From contig NAJO01000046.1 of the NCBI GenBank assembly GCA_002077065.1, positions 124,001 to 188,000 of the forward strand: a stretch of 64,000 nt of DNA. The letters are read 5' to 3'. Under the pieces are notes generated by a model. It worked only from the letters and a program-made list of their open reading frames with translations, searched no databases and had not been told where the DNA came from. Positions within the stretch are counted from its first letter, which is position 1; each line of letters opens with the position of its first letter. Source of the stretch: Cryoendolithus antarcticus (lineage: Eukaryota > Ascomycota > Dothideomycetes > Cladosporiales > Cladosporiaceae). Both the position numbers and the translations under genes were made by a program. Shown piece after piece: positions 42,554-52,349 of the stretch.

Positions 42554-43226
42554 AGCTGAGAGGTGAGATGAGAACGTGAAGTATCCGGAGACAGCCACGG
42601 TGAGGTTGACGAGTGGAGCTAGATGTGGACAAAACGCTATAGTGTTCTATCACTCGTATGGGCAGCTTGGGTTCTATCTCACCACGGCTGCAGTAGTGAG
42701 GTCTCACAGCAAGGCGATGTTATCTGCCAAGACCCAGCCAATCCTGGTAGCTCTTGCGTCATCGCCCAACTGACTTCCAACATCACCTTTCAATATTCCA
42801 ATTCGCTTCACGTTCGCCTCTCATGCAGGCACTGATGACATAAGCGACAACACTGCGTTGCTGTAGGATAGCACCGCATCGTCGTAGAGATGCACTATCT
42901 CGGTCCAACATGTTGGGTCCGTGAGAGGAGTCGACACTGCTGACTCAGGTCACGTATTTAGGCGCGGCTGACACAGGCGGCGGATTTAGTGCGAGCCTCT
43001 GCGGAGAACCGGATGGGGGACCACGCGATCGACGCGGTTGCATATTGCGCAACTTCCATGCGTTTCAAAACTCGATTCCCCCAAACAATTCTTCGACGCA
43101 ACCCGCGACGACCTCCTCCAGCAAGCACACGAAATCGACAGTAGGCGTCGCTAGGGAGGAGTGACTTTGCGCAGCAATCTTTCCCCGTGAGTGAGCATGT
43201 AAGCGTCCACGGTCCACACCGCCAAT
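42554..43226. other. Divergent intergenic region, 670 bp
   Basis: No supported gene. + frames at 42576-42835 and a minus frame at 42958-43245 have no domain. Promoters of the 119-aa gene and the DUF7703 gene are expected here. Confidence 0.4.
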
Positions 43227-44388
43227 ATGGCCGTCCAAGACTCATTCGCGCGTCTCGAGGACACGACCTCGTTCTTCTCCGGCAAGTTCGATGTACCGGC
43301 AGTGGTCATTACGATATGCTGCGCTCTCGCAATCTACAATGCGATCGAGCTTCTGCTGCTCATCTTCACAACATTCCGTCGCTTCAAGGGCTTATATTTC
43401 TGGTCGCTTCTCATTGCAAGTTTTGGCGTGCTGCCGTACACGCTGGGCTTCATGATTGAGTACTTCAAGCTTACTGCGCAGCTGGCTGGACTCATTCTCA
43501 CACTGTTTGGATGGCCGGCAATGGTGACGGGGCAGTCTTTGGTGCTGTATTCGAGACTGCATGTGGTGCTTGGAGAGGCTCATCATAAGACTCTGAGATC
43601 TGTTCTGTGGATGATCATTGTGAATGGCGTGGTGCTGCATGTCTCTACTATGGGTACGTTGATCACACTGGAGAAGCCCTGGATGCGAACACTGACACGC
43701 GCGCACAGTGGCAGTCTTCGGCGCATACTACGCACATCAAGCACCCGACTTCGCTCCGGCGTACAAGGTCGTCGAGAAGATCCAAATGACGATCTTCACG
43801 GTTCAAGAATTCATTATCTCAGGTCTCTACGTATGGGGTACACTGAACATCCTAAGGACCACTGCAGCGAGGCGGCGCACCTCCAGGATCCTGTGGCAAC
43901 TCTTCAGCATCAACGTCCTGATCGTGATCATGGACATCGCGCTTCTCGTTGTCGAGTTTCAAGACCGTCACGTCATTGAGCAAGCCATCAAGCAAGTCGT
44001 GTACAGTGTCAAGCTCAAAATGGAGTTTGCGATCCTGAGCAAGCTCGTCGGCATCGCGAGAGGTGCTGTTGCTCAAGTAGCTCTCACAGCAGCATTCAAC
44101 GAGTATGACGAGTTTGTGGACCCGGACGGTGACGAGATGACTGTCAGAACACTCGATCAGACGCCTAGTCACAGGCCTATCTCCATGAGGCAGCAATCGA
44201 AGCCCAAGATCGACGGCGTGGACCATGTCGAGTTCCGAGCTGACTCTGCTGATCTTGGTCCCGACAGCGAACTTGCTGTGATCACCAGGAATATCTCGGC
44301 AGGATCAGCGATGACACACGATGCACAGCGGAAACGAAGCGTTCTGGAAACTGATCTTTACGCAAGCGCAATGAGAGATGTTGGATGA
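43227..44388 (+). CDS. Seven-helix integral membrane protein, DUF7703-like
   Basis: CDS is join(43227..43653,43709..44388), 368 aa. The 55-bp intron (GTACGT..GCACAG) joins HVSTM to VAVFGAYYA. About seven hydrophobic segments lie in residues 25-275. Family-like blocks include AIYNAIELLLLIFTTFRRFK, GLYFWSLLIASFGVLPY and GWPAMVTGQSLVLYSRLHVV. The C-terminal ~100 residues are cytosolic, polar and Ser/Asp-rich. Such proteins are common in filamentous ascomycetes and have a receptor-like topology similar to Pth11-type proteins; no ligand or signalling role has been shown that I can cite. Confidence 0.85.
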
Positions 44389-44543
44389 AGCATCTTCTCG
44401 CATGAGAATGCTACAATGATATTGGCCTAGCTGTATATGCACATGCCTTAGTCTCAGTCTCCGGAGCAATCGTCGCGCTCCTATGCTACCTTCATGAAGA
44501 TCAGCACAACGAGGTCGATGTGCGAGGTCGCTGGAAATAGGGC

Positions 44544-45394
44544 TCACCACCAATGCCACCAGGGCTTGGTAGTCTTTGGTGTGGAAGCCGCAGCTGCTGC
44601 CGACGTGGAAGCTGCAGGTTGAGTCGACGTTGTAGCTGGCGTGCTGGTAGTGGGAGTCGATCCTGTGGTCGAGGCACTGCCCGAGCTTGTGCCAGCCTGC
44701 TGCGCGATGAACTGGGCACCAGCTGTTGTATCACCATTGGAGGCGTAGGAGAGATGTGCGGCACTGATCGAGAAAGTTCCACCCTCGCAAACACCGTCGC
44801 CACTCGCTGGGAATTGCTGGTCAGCCTTACCACTCCAGCTCGACGGGTCATACAGCACGACATACCACAGAACTCCTTCACCTTACTCGCGGGCAGGCTA
44901 CCAACAGATTGCCTTAGCAATGGGTCCCCAAATAATACTGCAGAGCTCACGCTATCCGGCGACAATCCGGCAGACTTGACAGCATAGTGTGTGACGGTTC
45001 CTCCCTGGCTGTAGCCGCTAATGGCGATCTTGGTGTTCGGGCACTGCGACAATGCCTGCTTAGCAAGCGACGCCATGACTGGTCCGCCACCCGACCCCAT
45101 GTTCGCGTTGGATGCGATTGTGGCCTCGTAGTCAACCCCCTGGATCGCTACACCGGAAGCGCCGAGCTGGGAGATCAGTGCCTTAGCGAGCGCAGGTCCG
45201 ACGCTGGAGCCCATATTGCCAGACTCGGTGGAGCCCCGCGCGAAGATGAGGGTGACCGGCGCGCAGATCTTATTGACGACATCATTGGCTGTATTGCCGC
45301 CGTTGTAGCTTGTACCAGCGCGCTTCTCCAGCGGCGCTGCGTTGGCGATGGTCGCCACGGAGGCAAGGATCGGGAGTGTGGCGGTGAGCTTCAT
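44544..45394 (-). CDS. Secreted cutinase
   Basis: Hydrolyses ester bonds in plant cutin. CDS is complement(join(44544..44806,44866..45394)), 263 aa. The 59-bp intron (GTATGT..TCCCAG) restores the canonical EFCASGDGVCEGG. Signal peptide MKLTATLPILASVATIANAA is followed by a Kex2-like KR. The catalytic triad is Ser129 (SGYSQGG), Asp180 (SGDGVC) and His194 (SAAHLSY); paired cysteines frame the domain. After residue ~215 a Ser/Thr/Ala-rich linker of about 40 residues ends in KTTKPWWHWW, an extension absent from short cutinases. No full carbohydrate-binding domain is seen. Without the intron the frame ends in unrelated sequence. Confidence 0.95.
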
Positions 45395-46572
45395 GTTGGC
45401 GAAGGTCTAAAGAGCCGGGAATTTCGGCTGCGATTGGAACTGAAGGGGAAATGAAGACCAATTGCCAGATTTGTGAAGATGGGTAGGGAGCGACAGTGAC
45501 TTCACAAGTAAATGACTGGCGGAAAAGCTGGAGTACGCCTTGATGGGATTTGGACTTGCTCAAATAGCTCTCCACGATCCCTATTCTCTGCTATTCGCAT
45601 CGACCGAGCCGCGGCGGCTGACGACTGATGCCGGCCACATCACAGCATAGCGTGTTTGAGAGTCGACGCGATGTGGAATAGCTTGCGTCTGCGATGTCGA
45701 TAACGTTGCCGGATCTCTGTACCGCCTCGGCAGGATCCATGGGCCATGCGGTCGTCGCCCGGTTTAGATCCGGCGATCGTGGCGAATGCCATCTGGTGCA
45801 TGACGGACCTGGTTGCTCGGTGTACGCATCGTATCAGCGCCGAGCGCAACCGAGTTTCACTGTGCCCTGGGCAGGCGTTGTCATCGGGCGTTCCCGTTCA
45901 ATGCTGAATCGCGATCTGATGGCCGCTGGGGCCAAGACCATGATTTCATGTCCTTGGGATATCAAGATGAGATAGCAACATCCGCTCTGAGAGAATCCTT
46001 TCCAGGAATTTGCTCAAAGCATTCTACGAATATTGGCTCACGGTGTCTCTCTCCCACAACATTGCATTCCCACGATCTTTTCACGTGGCATCAGAGCGCA
46101 TATTCCCAAACAGCCGAGGCTGTGTATCAAGACGGGTCAGGTACATCTTGCATGATCCTACAATCAGTGGAAGGCTGAAACGCACAGCGAGTCGGATGTG
46201 GAGTTCGATCCTCAGTCTTGGCAAACCTGAGACATGAGATCGCAGCCACGCCTCCTACTCAATGTCATGATCATGCATACCTGCAATCGAACACCTCGGC
46301 ACAAGTTGTCGCGTATCATGGTCCTCGCGAATGTGCTAGTCAAGTAAAATAGGTGAGACGTACGGCGTATGAGGTAGGTCGGCGTGGCAAATCCCACATC
46401 CCTCATGATTTTACTACCTTCCCAGGAACAGGCCCAATACGCATTGAGTGTCCATGAGATTTGTCCCGAAGGATCGAACCTGACGAGATCTCGTCGGAAG
46501 AGAAAGACGCGCAAGTCCTGCAGAACTACTGGCAACAGCCTGTGACTGCCGAACATCGCTTCACCGCGAGCT
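45395..46572. other. Divergent intergenic region, 1.2 kb
   Basis: No supported gene. Overlapping frames at 45694-45975, 45813-46178 and 46212-46556 (minus) show no domain. It separates the cutinase and the UstYa-like gene and must contain their promoters. Confidence 0.4.
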
Positions 46573-47389
46573 GTGCGTTCAACGTACTACGCCATGTACA
46601 GTCGCAGCAAGCCGACCTCCCACGCGGATGAGGCTTCCACGCATCTGCTGTCGCCAAACGCTCCAGCTGAGTATACAGATGACAAGACCGCTGACCTCGA
46701 CGGCCTAGACACGCCGGCGTCACTCCGCAGGCTACGTCTCTGGCTCTTTGGCGTGAGCTCACTGCTGGCTCTCACGCTTCTGGCGATAACAGTGGTATTG
46801 TGGCGCTCCGTGTCTTGGGAAACTAGCACTGTGGAGCAGCTGGGCCGAAATGACTTCGTCCCTTCGAGTGAGTAACATCGACCACACTCAATACCCGAGA
46901 CTGACCGTCGTAGTGCCCTCTCACGTCGTCACATTCGAGCGCAATGAGCTCTTCTCAACCCCGTCAACGCCAGAAGCGGATCAAGCATGGGGGTCGCTGA
47001 GTCCACTAGGCGATGGCTTCATTATCGTGCCGAACGCTCGCGACTATGACCTACCTCCTGGCAAGCCATCTCAAGCCGGCGAAGTCTTCGACATTTCCGT
47101 CTTCCACCAACTGCATTGCTTGAACCATCTGAGGACCTTCTTATTCACGCTGAAGGCTGGCATGGACCTCAACAATACGCGAGAGGTCTACGATCGGCTG
47201 CTGGTGAATCAAGAGGATCATGTGTATCATTGCTTTGATTTGATCAGACAAGCGCTGATGTGCCATCCTGACTTGACGGTTGAGTGGCCGAGAACAGAAG
47301 TAGATGGACGCAGGTTTGCGTTCGATGGCTGGGGCATCCAGCATCAGTGCGTGGACTGGGTGAGTCGCGCGTTATTGAACAGTGCATGA
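46573..47389 (+). CDS. UstYa-like (DUF3328) membrane-anchored oxidase-family protein
   Basis: CDS is join(46573..46867,46914..47389), 256 aa. The 46-bp intron (GTGAGT..CGTAG) joins DFVPS to MPSHVV. A cytosolic N-terminus of about 55 residues is followed by one membrane helix (LWLFGVSSLLALTLLAITVV). The lumenal domain carries both diagnostic motifs, HQLHCLNHLR and HVYHCFDLIRQ. Family members act in fungal ribosomal peptide (ustiloxin/cyclochlorotine-type) and other secondary pathways, catalysing oxidation, cyclisation or halogenation. A second in-frame ATG lies at 46594. No precursor peptide with repeated cores, UstYb partner or P450 is visible within reach, so its pathway is unknown. Confidence 0.88.
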
Positions 47390-47699
47390 AGATTTGCTGA
47401 CTTCTGCTAGAACTCTGTACTTGGGTTCATGAGCAAGCATACCGTCGCAAACACGGAATTTCAGCGGCGATTGTGAGCTTGTCGAGCGGAAGTCACGAAC
47501 ATCCATGATTCGTGAAGCGATCTCAATCGCCTCCGTAAGGAAGTGGCCCTCTCTGCGTCTGCACCTCCTACCTCAACACATCCGAGCGTAAACATGCTCT
47601 TTGTCGCTCATCTCACGAGCACTCTCTGCGTCCATATGACTACGCGAATTGGCATATCAACCCTTCACCTCATCCACGCGAAGCACTGAGACGGCTTCC
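47390..47699. other. Intergenic region, 310 bp
   Basis: Between the UstYa-like gene and the small membrane-protein candidate. No feature recognised. Confidence 0.4.
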
Positions 47700-48055
47700 A
47701 TGGTGGGATACTTGGCCATCGTGGACAGGTGCTACAAGGTCCTCGTTGCGTTGACATTTGTGGGCGCCAGTCCGATCAACCTCATCGACTGGACCTCACA
47801 AGCGCATCCCAATGACACCGCCGAAAGCATGGCGAAAGGCGCCAAGCAACCGAGTCACCTGCAAGCGGATCTACCCCCACGCTGTAAGTGCAGCTACTGA
47901 GACGTCATCAGCCTTGTCACAACGCAGCAGAGACTAAGAGTCCGACAGTGACGGAATCCGAATTCTTCTGGTGTGCCGCCGCCGCAGCCGCCTTCCTGTA
48001 CGGGGCGATGGAACTCATCGTGCTCTGCACGACCTTCAGCCCCGTCAATATCTAA
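47700..48055 (+). CDS. Candidate two-exon small membrane protein, 103 aa
   Basis: Proposed CDS is join(47700..47883,47928..48055), with a 44-bp intron (GTAAGT..ACGCAG). Exon 1 opens MVGYLAIVDRCYKVLVALTF, a hydrophobic or signal-anchor segment, then a polar loop (HPNDTAESMAKGAKQPSHLQ). Exon 2 adds an Ala-rich membrane helix (FFWCAAAAAAFLYGAMELIV) and stops at TAA 48053-48055. The same frame remains open past that stop and encodes another hydrophobic run (AVIVTEAGLLFLLHRV). The gene may therefore be truncated from a longer multi-helix protein, or the stop may be genuine. Family not recognised. An earlier in-frame alternative start lies at 47649. Confidence 0.42.
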
Positions 48056-48424
48056 ACAACGGCTTGCGCCGTGATAGTCACCGAGGCCGGCCTGCTCTTC
48101 CTCCTGCATCGCGTCCATACGTCGCAGCCCTCGTCGTGGCCATGCCAGGCGTGGCATCTTGCAGGCAGTCGGTGTGAGAGATGCGTATACATTGTAAGAT
48201 GGATGAAGGCTAGGCACGTGTCGGTCTATCAAGGCGCATGGCTCGTCATAGCAACCTTTCCGAGCAATGGTACCGAAATGATATGCGGCTGCCACCATTG
48301 GCATGTTATTGCCACTGTACTTTTGGGCGCTGCTGGAGAGCTATCTGAATCACGCGGTGACTCTCGAGGGGCAGCAACACGACATCGAGAAGAATACCGG
48401 CGGGCAGGGGATGTGAGCACCTGA
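48056..48424. other. Downstream frame continuing after the 48053 stop
   Basis: The frame of the preceding candidate gene continues to about 48424 without another stop. It begins with a hydrophobic segment and then becomes Arg/His-rich with little protein character. I see no other gene. Confidence 0.3.
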
Positions 48425-48819
48425 TCAAGTTCGTATAAAGTGCTGCTCGACGACATCGGGTGGTGGACCATGATACTGCGGCTGCGGTGGAGGGTTCAGG
48501 GACGCACCTTGCGAAGGTGGAGTAATAGCGCTTGGTGTCACATGCACCGCCTCGCTTCGACGTCCGCTTCCTATTGTAATGAGCAAGTCCACAAAAACGG
48601 TCAGTCCGTCGCTCCGATCGGCACGCACTAATGTGCCTCTCTCACTTGACTCCGCATCTTCGGCGATCTCAATTCCTGTGCGTCCACTGTGTGGTGGGTA
48701 CAGAGGGTATGGAGGAACGCCAGCAGAGAATTGGACTAATCCTCCAGCGCTGTACGCAACACATGATCTTCGGCTCTCAATGAGAAACGTTCGTTCCTCC
48801 GCTTTTCCAGAAGTCTGAC
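48425..48819 (-). pseudogene. Orphan open exon with Pro-rich C-terminus
   Basis: A minus-strand frame of about 131 codons runs from a possible acceptor (TTTGTCAG, 48820-48827) to TGA at 48425. It has no ATG of its own in the first part. The reading is protein-like: an acidic segment (GIEIAEDAESSERGTLV), a hydrophobic stretch (GLTVFVDLLITIGSG) and a proline-rich end (SLNPPPQPQYHGPPPDVVEQ). I could not find a matching upstream exon between 48828 and 49115. It is either the 3' exon of a gene whose start I cannot place or the remains of one. Family not recognised. Confidence 0.35.
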
Positions 48820-49115
48820 AAAGCTCTTATGCTACCGTCATTCTCGCCGCGAGTGCTGAATTGCGTCTACGGCGTCGGTGAGAGCGCATGTACCCAGCGG
48901 TCTACCTCTCGCATATCTCTCAATGATGGCCCTGTAGACTATCCGCTGTGACGATGTGGCTTATCGGTACTGAGCTGATTTAATTTACCGAACGAGATCT
49001 TCCAGCTTTTGAAAGAGCGGAGGAGTAGCTCTGGAAGGCGGTCCTCAATTGACCTGAATGTATGATGTCCTCTGACGATCCCTCTACGCCTGGATTCCAT
49101 GCCACGAGCCACGTG
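48820..49115. other. Gap between orphan exon and broken F-box gene
   Basis: About 296 bp. No clear exon, though any 5' exon of the orphan frame would have to lie here or further upstream. Confidence 0.3.
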
Positions 49116-50435
49116 CTAAGATGCACCACGTTTCTGTCTGCCAAACACAAGCGAGAGCGACTTCCTATCTGAGTCTATCGGTATATAAATACCTGACCAG
49201 TCCCAGGGGCCTTCGCTCGAAGACTCATCCGAGTCCTCCGGATAAGTATAATCTTCTCCGTCCACGGACCCCAACTCCTTCAAACTGTCTGGAACAATAA
49301 GTCGGTGCCTTTGGACGCTGCCAAAATCCTCTTCTCGGATCACGCTTAGCCATCTCACGCGATCGTCGTTGCGGTCATGTTTGGAAGTATGAACAAGCCC
49401 GGCCGCGCGAAGTCGCTCGATGTCCCATATTGCAAATCCCAGACGCCTCCAAGGATAGAATCCATCTCCGTGCTCTAGCGATCGAATCTCCTTGAACAAT
49501 CGGACAAAATGTTCCATAGTCTCGGAAACGTCAGGCCAAGCTTGAGTGTCTCCACTAATTCGTTTACCAGGCAGAATTTCTGTCGTCAGAGGCGGATCCT
49601 TCACAGGTCTGACCTCCTGTAGATACTCCTCGGCCGTAATAAAAAGCTGCATCGCATGACATAGATAGTCTCTAGGGCGATTCCTTTCGTGCTCGTCCAA
49701 TCTGCCTTGTCTTTCAAAGCCGAACAGGTCAATGGGTTTCATGTCGTCCACATTCATGTGTTTCCCTCGCTCTGGAAGCTCAAAGGCACGTTGTCTTTGG
49801 CTTGCGAAGAAGACCTGTGCAACGTAGATCATCCAGAATGCCTTGAGCATCTGTTGGGACTCACGCCACAATGGTGGGCCAGTATCAGGCATTGGCGATC
49901 TCGGACTCGTAGGGAGATCAGTCCACCTGTCTTCCTGCAGTTTGGACTTGATTGCCTCTTCTTCGCCTATGGTCAATGGTCGCGAGGAGTGCAAGCGACG
50001 AAGGTGAAGCTCGACGCAATTTAAGCTTGTGGCATGAATGACGAAATACGTAGTGAGTAGACGTCGCGCCTCGCTGGGCTGCATGTCCTGACGCAAAGTT
50101 TCGAGAGACTTGTTATCGTAAGCATAGGTGAAGTGACTGAGACCAGGGGCAAACGCTCTCAAACCAATATCGCTCAACCACTTCATTAAAGATGGCGATT
50201 GGCAGCGGAGATGCGCAGCGATTCGCAAGGCAAAAGCGACCTGTGGGTGAATAGATCCTTTGCGTAGCAAATCATCTAGTATAGAGGGTAACTATCGTTC
50301 GACTGCTAGATGCCGCCACACATGTGACGATGCTAACATCATGTTCTGCAAGTCGACGATGCTATCGACGTTCCTGTAGAACATGGTGAGTATCTCGCTT
50401 GGTAGCGCCGCGAACACCGCAGTGAAAGACTGCAT
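49116..50435 (-). pseudogene. F-box-like gene interrupted by one in-frame TAG
   Basis: Reading from ATG at 50435, residues 1-47 look like an F-box start (ALPSEILTMFYRNVDSIVDL, then QNMMLASSHVWRHL). A TAG follows at 50292-50294, after which the same frame continues (LPSILDDLLRKGSIHPQVAF) for 391 codons to 49116. The combined length of about 438 aa and the passage from F-box to helical ARTAL-like and polar regions suit lineage-specific fungal F-box proteins. I found no GT..AG intron that removes the TAG and keeps frame. The downstream part ends in an acidic, Ser-rich tail. Either a recent pseudogene or a base error. Confidence 0.7.
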
Positions 50436-51208
50436 TCTGACTCGCAGCGATCTCTAGTCAATGCACGGAGCTTTGAAGTCTAGAAGGTGTTTCACTAAGG
50501 AATTCCGCTAGAGAAGGTGGTAGGCAATGATTCCGAAGGGCGAACGTATTCGACACCCCACGACGCTGTAATGTAAGCAAGTATTCAGGCTGTAATGATG
50601 CAGTGCACGGATTTATTTCGAACGATAGCGAGGTGGACGTGGTGAAAAAACACGGTGGACTAAACCATCTTCATAGGCCATCGCTCAGGCAGGTCTTCAC
50701 AGACATGCTGCTTCGATCTTACTTCACTCTTGGGAAGCCGCTGGTCTCTACAGCGAGCTTACTGCGACCTCACTTGTGGACTGATCTAGCGCACCGCACA
50801 GACGATGTCTCCGAGCAGTACACCGTCGAGAGACGGGGCTCAGTGCGGCTATCGCAGATCCTGCACTGTTGCTCAACAGTTGACCAAGATCAAGGTGATG
50901 CTCACGAAGAATGCGATTTGGCCATAACAACCTTCCGGCTTCTTGAAGAATGAACGCATACACTGTCCATTCTCGATGTTGCCGTCCGACAGAAATTTTA
51001 CATGGCAATCGAATGGGCCAACTCCGCAGGCTTAGCGACCTCAATCGTGCCTTCCTCCTCACATGTGCGAGCACATGTGATTGACTTCAATTCTTGACAG
51101 CCTAGTATCACATGCACGCATTGCTTGCACCCAGTCACACACACAGGAGAACGCAACGACGCCTCTGCGAAGCTCCCTGGCTCATTGTCGAAAGATCACT
51201 CCACAACC
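50436..51208. other. Divergent intergenic region, 770 bp
   Basis: No supported gene. Overlapping frames 50603-50953 (plus) and 50748-51074 (minus) are mutual shadows without domains. Confidence 0.4.
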
Positions 51209-51899
51209 ATGGCTACCGCCATGAAGTCTGCTTTCAAGTTCCTCGTCAATACGATACTTCTCTTCCGCCTTTGCTCCTTCATGCTGCGACGCATTGCACC
51301 GATGCTAGGGCTAGATGGCCCGTTGATCAAGACAACAAAATCCCTGCCTTCGAGACCCACAGCATCTTTACTCAAAGCCATCACAAAGCGCACCAGCAGG
51401 CGTAACAGCTGGCCCGCTGGAGTGCCAGGCATCTCCTGGCTGCAGTCACGCCTCCACGACCTCGACCACCGCTTCGCAAGTTTCGAGAGGACTCTCCCGA
51501 ACGCCATACATAATATCCTGATCGACTCCAATGAACATCCAAGGTGGCGACGTGTCCTTACAGCAAGCATTAGCTATATACATCGATGCTGCGACTACCT
51601 TGTCGAAGATCTCGAATCCGCCTGTACTCGCCTTACCCAGGATGTACCTTCAGATCTTAGGTAATTGTACCTGCGTCGTCTGCGTCATCACAGCAGCACT
51701 CCTGGTATTCGAGCACTTGGCTAGCCTGTTCCTATGTGTGAAGATGACACGCTCACTGGGGCTCAGCCCGACGACCTCCTTCTATGCGGGGCTTACCGTC
51801 CTTTCGCTCGCAAATCCAGCTGGATATCGTCCGGTATACTCGACCATTTCGGGAAGTGCGTCTGAGGAGACAGATGAATCGCACACGACGGAAGACTAG
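51209..51899 (+). CDS. Uncertain two-exon gene, possible membrane protein
   Basis: The start context is strong (caaccATGG). Exon 1 opens MATAMKSAFKFLVNTILLFR, a basic-hydrophobic segment like a membrane anchor or mitochondrial signal, and is then Arg/Ser-rich. Two splice models keep frame: join(51209..51660,51725..51899), 208 aa, using GTAATT..GGCTAG; or an intron 51541..51640 (GTGGCG..CCCAG) that retains a second hydrophobic run (CVVCVITAALLVFEHLASLF). Both donors are weak. The last part (TISGSASEETDESHTTED) is acidic. Family not recognised; a decayed gene is possible. Confidence 0.33.
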
Positions 51900-52251
51900 G
51901 TGGCGTCAACACGAGCACAGGGCAACGAATGCTCGTTTGAAGAAGCAGACCGTGGGCTGTGTCACCATTATCACCTGGAGCGATACCCGAGGAGGCTCAG
52001 TCAATGGTGTTTGAGATGCTTCCACATTGCCAGACCTTCATGTTATATTCGAGGGATGGGCATTGTAGATTAGAGCCGCAAAGTAGCAAAACTTGATGCG
52101 GCGTTATGGCCTCCCCAGGTCGTACTCATTGCCTGGAACCGCAGGGACTCAAACATGCTCACCTCACTTCACTTGATGGGCCAATCTTCTGCTCCAATCG
52201 ACTACTATACGACCTTTATTATAGTCACGTTACAGAATCTCCAAGACACCG
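51900..52251. other. Intergenic region upstream of tRNA-Leu
   Basis: About 350 bp, nothing recognised. RNA polymerase III promoter elements for the next gene are internal to it. Confidence 0.45.
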
Positions 52252-52349
52252 GACAGATGGCCGAGCGGTTAAGGCGCTAGCTTAAGGTATCCTCATAGGA
52301 TCTGTACGCTAGTTCGAAAGAGCGTGGGTTCGATTCCCACTCTGTAAGT
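52252..52349 (+). tRNA. tRNA-Leu (anticodon AAG) with 19-nt intron and weak acceptor stem
   Basis: The D-arm/A-box is TGGCCGAGCGGTTAAGGC and the T-arm/B-box is GTGGGTTCGATTCCCAC, both near consensus. The anticodon stem CTAGC (52278-52282) pairs perfectly with GCTAG (52309-52313). The loop TTAAGG..C gives anticodon AAG at 52285-52287. The intron is 52289-52307 and contains an atcc/ggat mini-hairpin. A long class II variable arm is present, as expected for leucine. The acceptor stem GGACAGA/TCTGTAA pairs at five of seven positions; the two outermost pairs are G-A. No T-run terminator follows directly. It may be functional with a variant stem or be a decaying copy. Confidence 0.82.

Noticed and set aside
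46573..48055. A ribosomal-peptide (ustiloxin-type) cluster around the UstYa-like gene
   Set aside because: No precursor with signal peptide and repeated Kex2-bounded cores was found nearby, and no second UstY protein or tyrosinase.
48579..48818. 79-codon + frame with Gly/Tyr run
   Set aside because: Exactly antisense to the more protein-like minus-strand open exon.
50246..50320. Intron that would remove the TAG in the F-box-like gene
   Set aside because: Candidate GT..AG pairs (for example GTGTGG..CTAG, 46 nt) change the reading phase, so the downstream frame is lost.
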